This document shows positions 44,513 to 57,466 of a stretch of 64,000 bases of DNA, one piece after another (position 1 is the first letter of the stretch; each line of letters opens with the position of its first letter). Below the pieces are notes generated by a model that saw only the letters and a program-made list of their open reading frames with translations, ran no database searches and was not told the DNA's origin. This stretch comes from Sinohyriopsis cumingii. Lineage: Eukaryota; Mollusca; Bivalvia; Unionida; Unionidae. Made by a program: the position numbers and the translations under genes. The stretch lies in the NCBI GenBank assembly GCA_028554795.2, contig CM068826.1:103337602-103401601 (forward strand). The letters are read 5' to 3'.

Positions 44513-45780
44513 CAATGATTTGTCCAAAACACCGTCGCGCAAGTTTATGTACGCAGATGATATTGCTCTCGGGACCCAAAGTCGTTCATTTACTGAGCTT
44601 GAGGAGGTACTGAACAGGGATCTGGGGGAAATGTCGGACTTCTTCAAGAAATTGCGCCTACAGCCGAGCAAAACAAAAACAAGTCTTCAGCGTCTTCTGC
44701 CTTAACAATACAAATGCAAACCATGAGCATTGCATCCTCCTCAATGGGCAGCAAGACAAAAACAATACTCAACACCAGCATACCTTGGTGTGTGACTCTG
44801 GACATATTACTGATATTCTAAAACTACCTGAAGAAAACTGTAGCAAAATTGAGCATCCAAACAACCTATTCCGGAGTCTGGCTGGCTCAACCTGCGTCGC
44901 TAGTGCTAAGACACTCAAGACATCAGCACTTACCCTCTGTTATTCGACAGCCGAGTATGGCGGTCCTGTCTGGGCTTGATCGTTCCATACCAGATTAATT
45001 GACGTCAAGATCAACACAACAATGCGTGCAGTCCCTGGGACACTATGTCGAGGAAGCAAATACAAAATTTCTGGCTAAGATCCATCCAAATGAGAAACTT
45101 CCACTGTTCTTTGACGTCACTTTACATGCAGCAGTCCGCTTTGCCGCCAGACATCCATTTGACATCCATTCTGGTTATGTCAGTTGTCATATGATATGAC
45201 AGCTATTTCAGCTTAGAGTGATGAGTGGTCTTCAACAGATGTTGTAAACCACTCCTTGAGCCATATGTCTGCCCTCCTGGCTTCAACCTTCCACATCTGT
45301 TGACCACGTTGAACCGTTTCCGGACATGACAGAGGCGTTGTGCAGTCAACCTTGTACGATGGGGCCAGGCCACTGACTCTTTCTGTAGCTGTGGAGCTCT
45401 GCAGACCATGTCATACATTGTGAACAACTGCCCACTGACAATGTTCCCCGGTGAACTGCAAGTCTGTACCTTGCAGATGATGGTGCTTGTTGTTGTTGTT
45501 GTTGTATTGTTTAACGCCATTTTTCAGCACACGACAGGCAATACATGGCGGCCAGTATTAATGGTGAGGAAGAACACGGGAAAACTCCGGAAAGAACCAC
45601 CGACCCACGAGAAACTACTGACAAGCTTTCTCACATACCCACATTGGCTGAATCCGAGACTCGAACCCACACAGACAGAGATGAGATGGCAGTGATCCGT
45701 AACGGAGAGCGCTTTAGACCACTCGGCCACTCGGGGCCCCGCTGATGATGGTGTTATTAAATGCATTGCAGACAACAAAT
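44513..45780 (+). pseudogene. Jockey-like LINE 3' remnant, interrupted by a SINE
   Basis: Begins in the RT domain at KFMYADDIALGTQSRSFTEL (44,543 on), with the catalytic YADD box and LRLQPSKTKT. After frame breaks come the ALTLCYSTAEYGGPVWA motif (44,923-44,979), a block from 45,000 to 45,200, and the terminal TMSHIVNNCPLTMFPGEL motif (about 45,405-45,465). The last codons, read as LADDGV, are split by an S2 SINE. Everything 5' of the YADD box is missing and several frames are broken, so it is dead. Confidence 0.92.
45476..45753 (-). mobile_element. SINE family S2 with 10-bp target-site duplication
   Basis: Minus-strand copy: (GTT)n at 45,487-45,505 is the CAACAA tail, gtttaacgccatttttcagc the 3' end, and the tRNA-like head is at 45,645-45,741 (accactcggccactcgggg is the A-box side). 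Flanks gatgatggtg at 45,476-45,485 and 45,744-45,753 are an exact 10-bp duplication. The insertion is within the LINE tail. Confidence 0.94.
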
Positions 45781-45924
45781 AATAATAATCTGCCTTTATT
45801 AAATCTTTACAAAACTTGTAAGTATTGATGAATGAGACCTCCATGTAAATATACGTGCAAAATGTTTCTTACATTTGAGAAAATATAATCAGTTATATTA
45901 TTCTGTACTTCTAGAATTGCAGAT

Positions 45925-46085
45925 AACACTTTCTAGTCCAGTATATTTATTGACTGTATTCATGTATATTACCCTCTAGACCAGGATGTTTATAAAATAT
46001 ACTCATATCCAATACGGTCTAGACCACTATATTTATTAAATATATTCATAAATAACATTAAATGGCCCACGACATTTATTGATTA
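45925..46085. repeat. Diverged 45-bp repeat, 3-4 copies
   Basis: Copies start with tctagtccag, tctagaccag and tctagaccac, each followed by tatttat and attcat-like blocks. The following 300 bases also hold two diverged copies of a segment with gtagctct ... ttcaagc ... gagaacc. Confidence 0.65.
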
Positions 46086-49036
46086 TATGAACTAGATACA
46101 TTGCGTGCTGTAGCTCTTACAAAAATTCAAGCACAAAGCTCGAGAACCTGAATTGGCGCTCGTACACATTTTACTTTAAATAGTTAATAGAAAAAAGAAA
46201 ACTTTCAAGAAATGACAGATGAAGATCAACTTTATCCAGAAATCACACTGTTCAAACTAGCGAGCCAAAGACAACTGACCATAAATAGCAAATAATATAA
46301 AGACAATTGACCATAAACAGTAAATAATATACAGCCATCTTTGATCTATGAGTGTCGTAGCTCTAAGCTTGGTTCAAGCGCGAAAAGCGAGAACCGACAT
46401 ATACAGTGCTAACAATACAGTGCTACGATGAAAAGTAGAAACAAATCATCTGGGAAATAATTAATGACTTCTGAGATGCACTAAAGCTTATAGCTACAAT
46501 GTTCAAACCTAATTTCGCTTTGTATCCAAAATGGTCAAATACACCTAATTGATACTATTGTAAACAACATATTTTAAACACTGATCACGATAACACTCTA
46601 ACTTAAAAAGACAAACTTTAAAATTAGATCTATTAGGAAAAGAGATCTTCCAAAACTAGGAGAAGAAAAGTTAATGATTCAGTCTGAACATGAACAATTT
46701 TGGCAATTAAGTAATAAATATCAGATTTTAAGAAAACAAAAGATTTAAATACAACAAGAAAATGTCTTAATTCTCAGTACCATTGACAGTTGTTCAACTC
46801 TTTTAATCGAACAAACAAACAATACTATAGATTCAAAACAGTTGAATAATCTGTAATATCTGTAATGTTCATCCTCTTATGACTTAAGATGTATCAATGA
46901 CAAAATATATTCTGTTGATAATGGCTTTAAAGAACATAACTGTACATAAGTTTTTTTTTTTAGAAAGACGCCATAGATGTGAAACATGCTTGCAGACCAC
47001 ATTATAATTAAGGCTATTGATCAGTTCGATACAGTAGAAAAATGTCTGTTGAGGAATAAGTTAATTTATGTTAAGAGTTATTAAAAAACATAGGATGGAC
47101 TGCTTTTATTTCTGCAAATAATAAATAATTGCACAGTTGAAAAAAGAGTACATAATAACAAAAAGAACTATATACATTCCTGGATATACTCATACAGTTT
47201 GGGATTAATTGCCTATTTCGGCACTGACTGAAAGTTTGATATTTAATCATATACATCTAAAAAATAGTCAACAATGGAAAAACAGAACATCGAAATCTGT
47301 CCAAGCATAAGACTAAACTCAATGCTAGATAAATAGGAATTGCATAAACTTCGTGATGTTGCTGTATTTCTTTTTGTAAATCGATGAACATTTCCTGTGA
47401 CCTGTATAAACTTCTTTTCTGACAGAATGGTGGAACTATTACGTAGTCAAATCACTCATAGATATTAAACATTTTAATGAATGCGATTCAAGATCTATAA
47501 CGTGAACACATCAACCAAGAAGCTATTCATTTTATCTCGTGCTCTTCTATTTCTATTTTTTTTAATGTATTTGTTATGAATTTCTAGTTCTAGCTTGTAT
47601 ATGCCTTGATTTTGCTTAGCGAAAGCATTCTTTCATTTGTTCTGTTAATTGTTTATATGGATCAGAAAAATTAAAAGAGGCAAAAGAAAAAACTGGGTCT
47701 ATATCGAGATCTCTTTCGTCTTTCGTCTGGTTTTGTCAAGTTTAGTCTTATCCTATAAAATTCATTGGATGAAACATCGAGTGTTTTAACGCAGCTTCTG
47801 GTTGTATTTATTATTGTTCCTTAGTCTGAACAATTCTAGCTCCTATCAGTTGAAATGACCAAGGAGTTTCATCATTAGGGTGTCTTGTACTGCTTATGTG
47901 TATCATATAATGCTCTGTATTTAATTCTTCCCATTTCTTGCTGTACTCCTTCTGGTATTCATGACAATGTTCTCATTATAGTACCCGGTTTGTGAAGAGT
48001 ATTCCTTACTTTCTTTCTTCCGTTTGTTTTGTGATAATCGTTTATATGTGGTTTCTAGTAATGGCTACATTTGTTAAATTCAGTTATATACTTGCCTTTT
48101 TACATTTGGGCACGTCGTGATCTCCATTTAGTTTGTACTATTTGTTTTAATTTGTGGTATAATTTTGACGCATGATAAAGATTTGTTTACGACCACCTGT
48201 TTAAACATTTTATTGAATACTACAACTAACCTTAATATAATAATTACGTTCGTACTATTTTTGTTACAAAATCAATGGAAGGTGTTGAGAGAAAAACTGA
48301 TCGAAACATTAAAAGCTGGTAACGCAAAAAAGGATATCTTCGCAAGCGAAGAAAGAACAAAGTAGAGTTGAACTAAGAAACCAATTTACAAAACGTTCGT
48401 AAGAGTATAAAAGTTTCATAACAGAACCGATACACAAGAACAAGATAAAATTTAGATGATTGGTAAGAAACTCAAGCTGCTACATGCGACTCATACAAAA
48501 ATATGTTTCTTGATAGGTTGTGTCATTGTTGTATTTGGATTACGTATTAAAAGTGGTGTCTTTTTCGACTGAAATGCCTAAACATTAACCTTTTATAAAT
48601 ATAAGTTAAAACGTTAAAGAACTGGCTATCCATTTCTAGAAAGCTGTAACAGAAGCAGAATATCGAGTGTGACGTTTAATTAAAAATATATTGTTATCTG
48701 TTTGCGACATAGAAAGGAGGTGTGTCGTCGGTGTATGTGGTATTAGGGATACGTCCTTTTTGTATTAATATGAAGAATATCATGAACTATCAATTTCTTT
48801 ATCAGATAAAATGTGCATATCATATATCAGATCGTAGAAATTTTGAAAAGGGAGTGTGATGCTAAGACTGCTTGCGATTCTTGAAAACATGCACGTAAAA
48901 TGTCTAACAAAATAAGATTCTCGATTGTTGTATATTGCTTTCAGGTCTAATTCAAGTCAATTTATGAATGGTCATCTCAAAGCACAAAGGAGACTAGCAG
49001 ACATAATAATAATATATAATACAATGCTAGTATAGG

Positions 49037-49037
<1 letters not shown>
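46086..49037. other. No recognised gene
   Basis: AT-rich sequence with short open frames only. Confidence 0.5.

Positions 49038-49109
<72 letters not shown>
49038..49109. repeat. (AT)n tract
   Basis: AT repeat of about 70 bases. Confidence 0.97.
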
Positions 49110-49111
<2 letters not shown>

Positions 49112-49424
49112 TACAAAGTCCCTACCATGCTGCATCTAATTTCAATGACACCTCTTTCTTTCAAAACAACTGACGAAATATTAGTAAATCCAATATGAAA
49201 TAATTACCAAAACATAAACATAGATGCGTAAACGGTTATATTACATGAAAACTGTGTTAGTTACACTTGACCATTTTAAAAAGAATGTATATCAATGAAA
49301 CAATACATAAGACAAAACAGATGAATGTGTTTTAAATATATAAGAGTGAAGTTTACCTTCTTGTGTGGGGGTGAATGCAAAGGGACGTTCAAATACTGAT
49401 GTTATGACGGTAGATAAATTCCAA

Positions 49425-49530
49425 CAGTCAGCGCACCATATGGTCGGCTCTGAGGTGGTTCGACCAGAGGTGAGATGTGAGTGATCGATAAAGGAGAGAA
49501 GTTTAGACCACTCAGCCACATGGGACCTCG
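49425..49530 (-). mobile_element. SINE family S2 head fragment
   Basis: On the minus strand it reads gaggtcccatgtggctgagt ggtctaaac with cgatcactcacatctcacct, matching the tRNA-like head of S2. The body is not present in recognisable form. Confidence 0.7.
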
Positions 49531-49629
49531 AATTTTATTGTTAGTTGTTTAATAGGAGTTATATTAACGGACAGCTGAGGAGACTGAGAGTATAGTAATT
49601 TCGCCTGTATCATGATGATAAGCGCCATA

Positions 49630-50705
49630 TAATCCTTGGTTACTAAGATGACTTTACAGATTTAATTTGTAAGGCATGATAAACTCTATAGAATGCTTGG
49701 TTACTAAGATGACTTTACAGATTTCATTTGTAAGGCATGATAAACTCTATAGAATGCTTGGTTACTAAGATGACTTTACAGATTTCATTTGTAAGGCATG
49801 ATAAACTCTATAGAATGCTTGGTTACTAAGATGACTTTACAGATTTCATTTGTAAGGCATGATAAACTCTATAGAATACTTGGTTACTAAGATGACTTTA
49901 CAGATTTCATTTGTAAGGCATGATAAACTCTATAGAATGCTTGGTTACTAAGATGACTTTCGTACGGATTTCATTTGTAAGGCATGATAAACTCTATAGA
50001 ATGCTTGGTTACTAAGATGACTTTCGTACGGATTTCATTTGTAAGGCATGATAAACTCTATAGAATGCTTGGTTACTAAGATGACTTTACAGATTTCATT
50101 TGTAAGGCATGATAAACTCTATAGAATGCTTGGTTACTAAGATGACTTTCGTACGGATTTCATTTGTAAGGCATGATAAACTCTATAGAATGCTTGGTTA
50201 CTAAGATGACTTTACAGATTTCATTTGTAAGGCATGATAAACTCTATAGAATGCTTGGTTACTAAGATGACTTTACGGATTTCATTTGTAAGGCATGATA
50301 AACTCTATAGAATGCTTGGTTACTAAGATGACTTTCGTACGGATTTCATTTGTAAGGCATGATAAACTCTATAGAATGCTTGGTTACTAAGATGACTTTA
50401 CAGATTTCATTTGTAAGGCATGATAAACTCTATAGAATGCTTGGTTACTAAGATGACTTTCGTACGGATTTCATTTGTAAGGCATGATAAACTCTATAGA
50501 ATCCTTGGTTGCATCGATGATTTTCGTACAGATTTCATTTGTAAAGCATGATAAACTCTATAGAATCATTGGTTGCAACGATGATTTTCGTACAGATTTC
50601 ATTTGTAAAGCATGATAAACTCTATAGATTCCTTGGTTCCTAAGATGATTTTCGTACAGATTTCTCTTGCAAGACGAATATAAAAGCCATGGAATTCTTG
50701 GTTAT
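49630..50705. repeat. 61/64-bp satellite, about 17 copies
   Basis: The unit is cttggttactaagatgactt, tacagatttcatttgtaagg, catgataaactctatagaat, g. A second variant replaces acag with cgtacgg (+3 bp). Type order along the array is roughly A A A A A B B A B A A B A B, then three edge copies (gattttcgtacag). Central copies are almost identical; edge copies diverge. Confidence 0.97.
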
Positions 50706-53300
50706 GAAGACGCCTTTAGTACAGATGTCAATGCATTTTCATTTTCAGCCCGTGTCTTGTATACATGAATTGTTACACACCCGTGATGAATCAGAACTTC
50801 GTACTTCGTTTTCCCAGTGTGATACGTGTTACCAATCAAACAAAACCCAGGATGTGTCGGTTGTTATTCCTTGAAAAAGCAGGACCATTGAAAAAAGTTA
50901 TAAATAACCGCTATCATGAGAACATTGCTTTTAATTATTGCTATCACAACGGAACTTGTATTCATATTGCAGTTATCGGCATTTTGTATTGCCTTGTTTT
51001 ATTTCATTTTCCAAACCTCTTTGCCTCAACATATTTAAGAAAGTATTGCCAATTTCTCAGTATATTTAATACAGGACTGAATAGAAAAAATGGCTGGTAC
51101 TATAATTACATATTTATTGAACTGTCAAGAGCGTTAGCATGAGAAAAGAGGCGAGAGATGATTTATTATGTGAAGAAAACAGGGTTTGTCAGAATAAACC
51201 TGCGGGATATGCTTGTATACAAAAAAGCATGAAACGTACTTAGCTCCATAATGGGTATTTAAATCAAGATTTCGCGGTTACTCGTCGTCATACAAAGGAG
51301 TGGTTATAGAGTTTAATAACAATTTCAAACTTAAAATTCTTAATAAGTATAAAACTAAAATAAAGAAAAGTATTTGATTCTAGAGTAAGAAATCAATAAC
51401 ATAACTATTTTGTTTTAGTAATTGTGTATACACCAAATATTATTCATACGCTAATTGCCTTTAGAAATATTATAAATATATTTCCAACTAAGATAAAAAC
51501 TTCTTAATAATTGTGTGAGATTATAATTGACACAGCACAAAACGAAAGATAATCCCGGCTACAAATCACGTGGTCCGGTTTCATTCAAACCAGTGATAAG
51601 CTACTCAACAAACCTGGCGATCTATATTCAATGCCAGAAAGAAAGAATTTTCAATAAAGGTGAATATGTACAGTCAGAGAAAATAGATAATGTTGGTGAT
51701 AACCTGATCGACATTTCAGTCAGAATATTTACCAGTCGCAGCAAATTTGTAGAAATGCATACAGTACAAATGCAAAGATGTTTTCTGTATATGACCCAAT
51801 CTTTAATTGCAATATATATTGAAGCCTCTGGCGACGTGTGCGTTTACGTTTGAAAAGACCCACTGTGCCCCCCCCCCCCCCCCCGCGTCTCTCTCTCTGT
51901 TTTGTTTGAATATATTGTCTTGCTTTCCTCAGTTTGCACTGTATTTGTATTCATGCATTCATTTATATAATTTATTTATATACTGACTAACTTGCTGCAT
52001 GTTATGTATGTATTTATTTCTCTATTGATTAATTTGCTGAGAACTTCATATTTATTTATTGATGTTTCTAATCTGCAAAAGGTGACTTGATAACTTCCAA
52101 GCATGGGGCTTACGAAACGTTATATGCGGGATATAAATAAATATCAGGTTAAGGATACTATATAAGCAGGGCTTGGTTGCTATGGTGCTTCCGGGCAAGG
52201 CAATAGATTCCCATTGCCTCGACGAAATAAATGAAGAATCTCCGTGAACTGACTCAGTTAAACTGCTTTTCTTATACATCTCCATTAAAGTGCCTTTCAT
52301 TCTGCTGCTTTGGATGAACTATTCGTGTGTACATTTCCATTGATAATTATGACAGACTCGAACCGAACCGAACAGAACACAACTTTCGTCATGCAACATT
52401 TTTTATGCCATTCGTAGGTGGCAAAGACAAAACAAATTACAATTTACATCATACATGACGTTTAGCTGATCACAATGAATGCCTCAGTCTTGGATCCACT
52501 TCACGCAGTGCTATAAACTTCGACGGGGGGTTACAGAAGGGAATAAAATGCTGGAATTATTTGGTGGATGACTAAGCGGCTGGAGGTGTGTCACTAAAGC
52601 GTGCGCTGATTGGTCAAGCGTATCTCAGTGATTGGTAATTAGCCATTCAATCCGTTAAGTTTTAAACCCAACAAAATTATATACGTCCAATTATAGATTG
52701 CACAATAATACATGAGCCACTTAATATGAAGGATTTAATATTGTAAAAAAATATAACTTGCTTTTGTTTCCCTGTCTTTCAAAGAAAATGATTGGTGTTT
52801 AACATGGAAATTGACAAATCCTGTGCAACAGCCTTGATTAGAGCTTAGCTTCCGAAGATATGTTGTCGTTAATTAAAAAAGCTGACATAAGCGATCATAA
52901 CATAATTTAAATATCGTTTAAACTGTCCTCACGTAGCAGAGGTAAAGGATACTGGATATTAATATTAAGTGCTCTCTTTTAACAGGTAAATAAATTGGCA
53001 AATTTATTAAAACAAGATGAGGTAAACTTTCTTTAGTTCTTCTCAAAGGAACTATGAAATATATTATTGGTCATAGCATGGCAAAGAAATGGGATCTAAC
53101 TGCCTTTCCCAATGATAATATTTGTTCAGATAGAGTTTATTAAAGTGTTCAAGCCTAAAGACATTGGCGTATACTATTGCCACGGAAAAAGCCACAAGAA
53201 AAAGTGAGGAACACTAAACTCGTAAAAACAATGAAAGGTATTGTAGGTTTCATATCATCAACTTGCCTCATATCTTTAGCGTCGCATAATTCAATACTTT
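50706..53300. other. No recognised gene
   Basis: Contains open frames of 125 codons (50,765-51,142) and 108 codons (51,527-51,853) with no recognisable domain, and a poly(C) plus (CT)n tract at 51,869-51,898. Confidence 0.45.
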
Positions 53301-53312
53301 TATGCATGATAT

Positions 53313-53578
53313 AATTGATGCATGTAGCATATCCTGTACAATATACTACATGTAGCATATCCTGTACAATATACTGTATGTAGCATATCCTGCACAATAT
53401 ACTATATGTAGCATATCCTGTACAATATATTGTATGTAGCATATCCTGTATAATATACTGCATGTATCATATCCTGTACAATATACTGTATGTAGCATAT
53501 CCTGTATAATATACTGCATGTAGCATATCCTTATAATATATTGTATGCAGCATATCCTGTACAATATATTGTATGTCT
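53313..53578. repeat. 28-bp minisatellite, about 9 copies
   Basis: The unit is gtagcatatcctgtacaata tactgtat with few changes. It holds the palindrome TGTACA. The repeated YCTGYATYS-type open frames on the minus strand are products of the repeat. Confidence 0.95.
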
Positions 53579-54685
53579 TCACTGCTATAAACCAAAACAA
53601 CAACTAGTAATGTGTTATGGAACATCCATGCTCTTCATCCATTCCTTTAAAATATATGAAATCCCTGCAACACTGTATTAACCCTGACTGAAGTGTTTTG
53701 AACTCAAGAAGATGTGTTCACAAATACAGAAACACACAGTCTATGGACTCTGCACCAAAACCTTAATAAGAAACTGACCTAAATGCAAAAGCTTGACCAA
53801 TGGACGAAATATCCAAAACATAATATACCTTTCCATTTGAGTATAAAATTGCATGTTTTCCTCTGTTGATGTTTTCTTGTGACACCAGTGGGTGATGGAA
53901 AGTGTCATAACCGGCTATGCCGTATGGAACATCATGCCTTCATGCCTTGAAATGTAAATGTTCCGCTTTGCGAGGTTTCGTTTTTTTTTTTTTTACAATG
54001 TATCTCTCTGAGACTTGTGCAAGCATTATTTGTCTTGAGTGTCCATTTGGAGTTTATTGTCTAACTTGAATGCCTCCTTTCATAGCGTCATCAGGATATT
54101 AACTTCGTTCCTTATTTGGAGTCATTCTTCTTTAAAAATTAAGTAGAGGCATCTGCGATAAAAATCTGGTCAGCTGAACAAATGTTTGGTTGTGTTTGGC
54201 GTATCAGTCTTTGTGTAATCAAAACACTTTAACGTCAGTATTTGAATACAATTAAATTCCTAACCTACCTCCATAACATGATCAGTCACGATGAGATAAC
54301 AGTATTTTTACTTCGCGATGATAAAGCTTTGAAAACATTCGGAAGGAGTATATCGAATATTAGCATTTCATTGAAAACCACTGTCAAGATAGTAACGACA
54401 AAATAATTTTTATTCTAAAAACTTTAATTTGGTAATGAAAATATTATTGTAGCTTTTATAATCAACCGAATTTATGTTGTTATTGTGCATGCAAGTGATT
54501 TTTGGATAAATTTTAAAAAAAACAACTTAAGCATGAGCCTTTATGCAATACGTATGCCACTAGTGTCGCCATAAATCAACTTTCTTTTTTTACTATTACC
54601 CCAAGAAGAATATACTTAGCACGTGGTGAATATTATTTTTAAGGGAGAATTCAATATGTGACAAAGCAGTTAGATGGAGAGTTCA
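53579..54685. other. No recognised feature
   Basis: AT-rich sequence without coding signals. Confidence 0.5.
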
Positions 54686-54939
<254 letters not shown>

Positions 54940-55135
54940 AAAGCACTGTAATCAATAATTGGCCGCCCTGTTAAAATAAGAGAGCTAATGTGGTGGACCA
55001 GTTTTCTATTATACCGAGTGGTTCATAAATGTTGTAGTGGCAACAGATGTATCATAAGACTTTCTTCACAAGCCTTCCTATTCTATCAAAAATTATTCAG
55101 TACGGCTGTTACCGGTTGAAACTTACGATCCAAAC

Positions 55136-55293
55136 GTATGTATGTATGTATGTATGTATGCATGTACGCACGCACGCACGCATGTAAGTATGTGTGTGTG
55201 ATTTGGATTTTAAAGTAGCTTTAACAACTTTTCAGTCATGCCATGTATGTAATGTATGTATGTGTGTATATTTTTGTTGTCTCTTCTATTTTG

Positions 55294-55340
<47 letters not shown>
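55136..55340. repeat. Microsatellites flanking a SINE S1 tail scrap
   Basis: (ATGT)n and (CGCA)n at 55,136-55,185, then gtgtgtgtgatttggatttt ... agctttaacaacttttcagt (55,190-55,240), which is the S1 3' end on the minus strand, then (AT)n at 55,296-55,340. Confidence 0.75.
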
Positions 55341-55343
<3 letters not shown>

Positions 55344-56022
55344 CATCTACTGTTCATTTCAATGAGAGATCGTAGCCAGTTCTCTTCCCTTGAAATCTAT
55401 AGGTGGCAGCATGGAACAAAGGGGTCCAAGGTTACTTCCAGTTACTTCCTGATTAGCAATGGAACAAAACATCGATAGCATCTTCATTTTGCTGTAGAAA
55501 ATGTCGGAATCGTACTGATCGTCGGCGAGAGAAAACAGGAGCAAAGTTAGGTCGGCGAACGAGTTAATCGATAGGAAAGCAAATATTAGGCATAGTCTGT
55601 GACATTGTTGTCAAAAATGAAAAATCTCATTATCTCATGTCTGCATACAAAATTAACTTTGTGATTCTTTTTCTGTAATTACTTCTCAACACATTCGAAT
55701 CCCTAAAATTATGATTTCGAACCACTGAGTAATTCGTTGTAAAAAAAATCTTCAGATAGTTGGTTCGCGGGTTTATTTAGTGAAAATTTTGACTTCCTTT
55801 GAAACGATTATAGTTGTTTAGTTTAGAAATATATCAGCATTACAGTCAATAATAAATGTTCTTGTTCCCAGGTTGTAAGCATATGACAATAGGTTTTTTC
55901 AAAGTTGTTGCACTTGACATGTATTTTCATAAGTCATATAAATGAAAAATGTTTGCTATGTTGCTACAGTTCTCCTCCAGAAAATAATTTTCGGTTAAAA
56001 TATATAGAGCATTATTATCTTT
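55341..56022. other. No recognised feature
   Basis: AT-rich sequence with no coding signal that I recognise. Confidence 0.5.
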
Positions 56023-56130
56023 ATTATGATGACTTTGTCCAGTAGACTGGAATGAAGCGTATGATGACTATGTCCAGAAGACTGGAAGGAAGCGTATGAT
56101 GACTTTGTACAGTAGACTGGAAGGAAGCGT
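56023..56130. repeat. 35-bp triplication at LINE edge
   Basis: Three near-identical copies of a 35-bp unit with atgatgactttgtccagtag and actggaaggaagcgt. The last one leads into the LINE reading DWKEAYDPLLFKN. Confidence 0.9.
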
Positions 56131-57290
56131 ACGATCCGCTACTATTCAAGAATAACGCTGCCCTATAGACCAGTGTCCTTTACGTAAGTTTGCTGTAAAG
56201 TCATGGAACACATTGTACACAGCCTCTTGATGAAGCATGTGGAGCAAAGTCATGTCCATTTTTGAAAACAACATAGCTTCAGAAAGAAAAAATCATGTGA
56301 GACCAAGTTAAATGCCTCTGTTCACGATCCTGCATTCGGGTTAAACAATAAACGGCAGATAGATGACATCTTGCTGGAATTCAGCAAATCGTTCGATAAT
56401 GTGCCGCATAGACACAGAGTTTCCAGAAACCAGCAGGTCGTGTTTGACGAGTTTGTACCATCACTCTCCCCAGTTACCTCAGGTGTCCCACAGGGAACAG
56501 TGCTAAAGCCTCTCCTATTCTTCTTATATATCACGACCTGCCATCAAGTGTTTCCTCTACAATCAGACTCTTCGCGACGAATTGTCTACTATACAGATTG
56601 TTTAATTCACAACAAGATGAACTCTTACTACAAGAAGACATCAACAAGTTACAGGAGTACGAGAGAAAATGGCAAATGAATTTCAAGCCGTCCAAGTGCG
56701 AACACATACTCATGACCAACAAGATAAAGGTCATTAACACCTCGTATTCTATCCACTAGCAAATCTTGAACGAGACCAATAAGTCCAAGTAACTTGGTGT
56801 CTACTTGGACAGCAAACTACCTTGGAACTTCCACATAGACTCGGTAACCAAAAAAGCCAATCAGACATCTTTTCTGCAAAGAAACCTGTCATCCTGCTCA
56901 AAACACACCAAGGCTTGCTGCTACAAAATGCTCGTAGGCCCACAGCTAAAATAACGCGTTTACCGTATGGGACCCACACTTCAAAACCAATGTAGCCAAG
57001 CTAAAAGGAGTCCAGTAGCGGCCAGCAAGATCTTATTACGGTGACTATCCACAAACAAGCAGCGTCACAATCATGCTGAAATACCAACAACAGGGGCTTG
57101 ATCCTCGAAGAAGCATCAACCAGAGGCCATGCCAACAGATATAGGGTAGCAATCTGCTCCATGGAAGACAATAGGAGTTCCATACTTCCCCACAGGCATT
57201 CGTCTTTGCAACTGCTTGTCAGCGACAGCCATCAAAACTCCTTCCATTTAAACCTTTATGGTCTACATCGGCGCTGTAGGGCCTCATTTT
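56100..57290 (+). pseudogene. CR1/Jockey-type LINE reverse transcriptase remnant
   Basis: In order, with frame changes: DWKEAYDPLLFKN, a PVSFT-like block, KVMEHIVHSLLMKHVEQ (56,200-56,250), LLEFSKSFDNVPHRHRV (RT palm, 56,371 on), SPVTSGVPQGTVLKPLLFF (56,470-56,525), the former YADD region (YYTDCL), NFKPSKCE (about 56,680), the KYLGVYLD-like block (about 56,790), and a C-terminal tract to about 57,290. The catalytic box is mutated and stops are frequent, so it is dead. It is a different family from the two other LINEs. Confidence 0.9.
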
Positions 57291-57399
57291 TAAATATGTA
57301 CACCGTGTGTTATTTTAACCTGTTTTTAACTTGTACAAAGAGCTCTCCTTCACACATGTGTATAGTTCTCCATACATATGATATTAAGCCTATACATGG

Positions 57400-57402
<3 letters not shown>

Positions 57403-57464
<62 letters not shown>
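57403..57464. repeat. (GT)n(GA)n microsatellite
   Basis: GT repeat to about 57,431, then GA to 57,464. A short (AC)n lies at 57,750-57,776. Confidence 0.97.

Positions 57465-57466
<2 letters not shown>

Noticed and set aside
49630-50705. CRISPR-like array
   Set aside because: The whole 61/64-bp unit repeats with no unique spacers, and the context is animal DNA.
50765-51142. A 125-codon open frame as a gene
   Set aside because: No known motif, no splice or promoter context, and codon content like the AT-rich background; not supported as coding. The same holds for 51,527-51,853.
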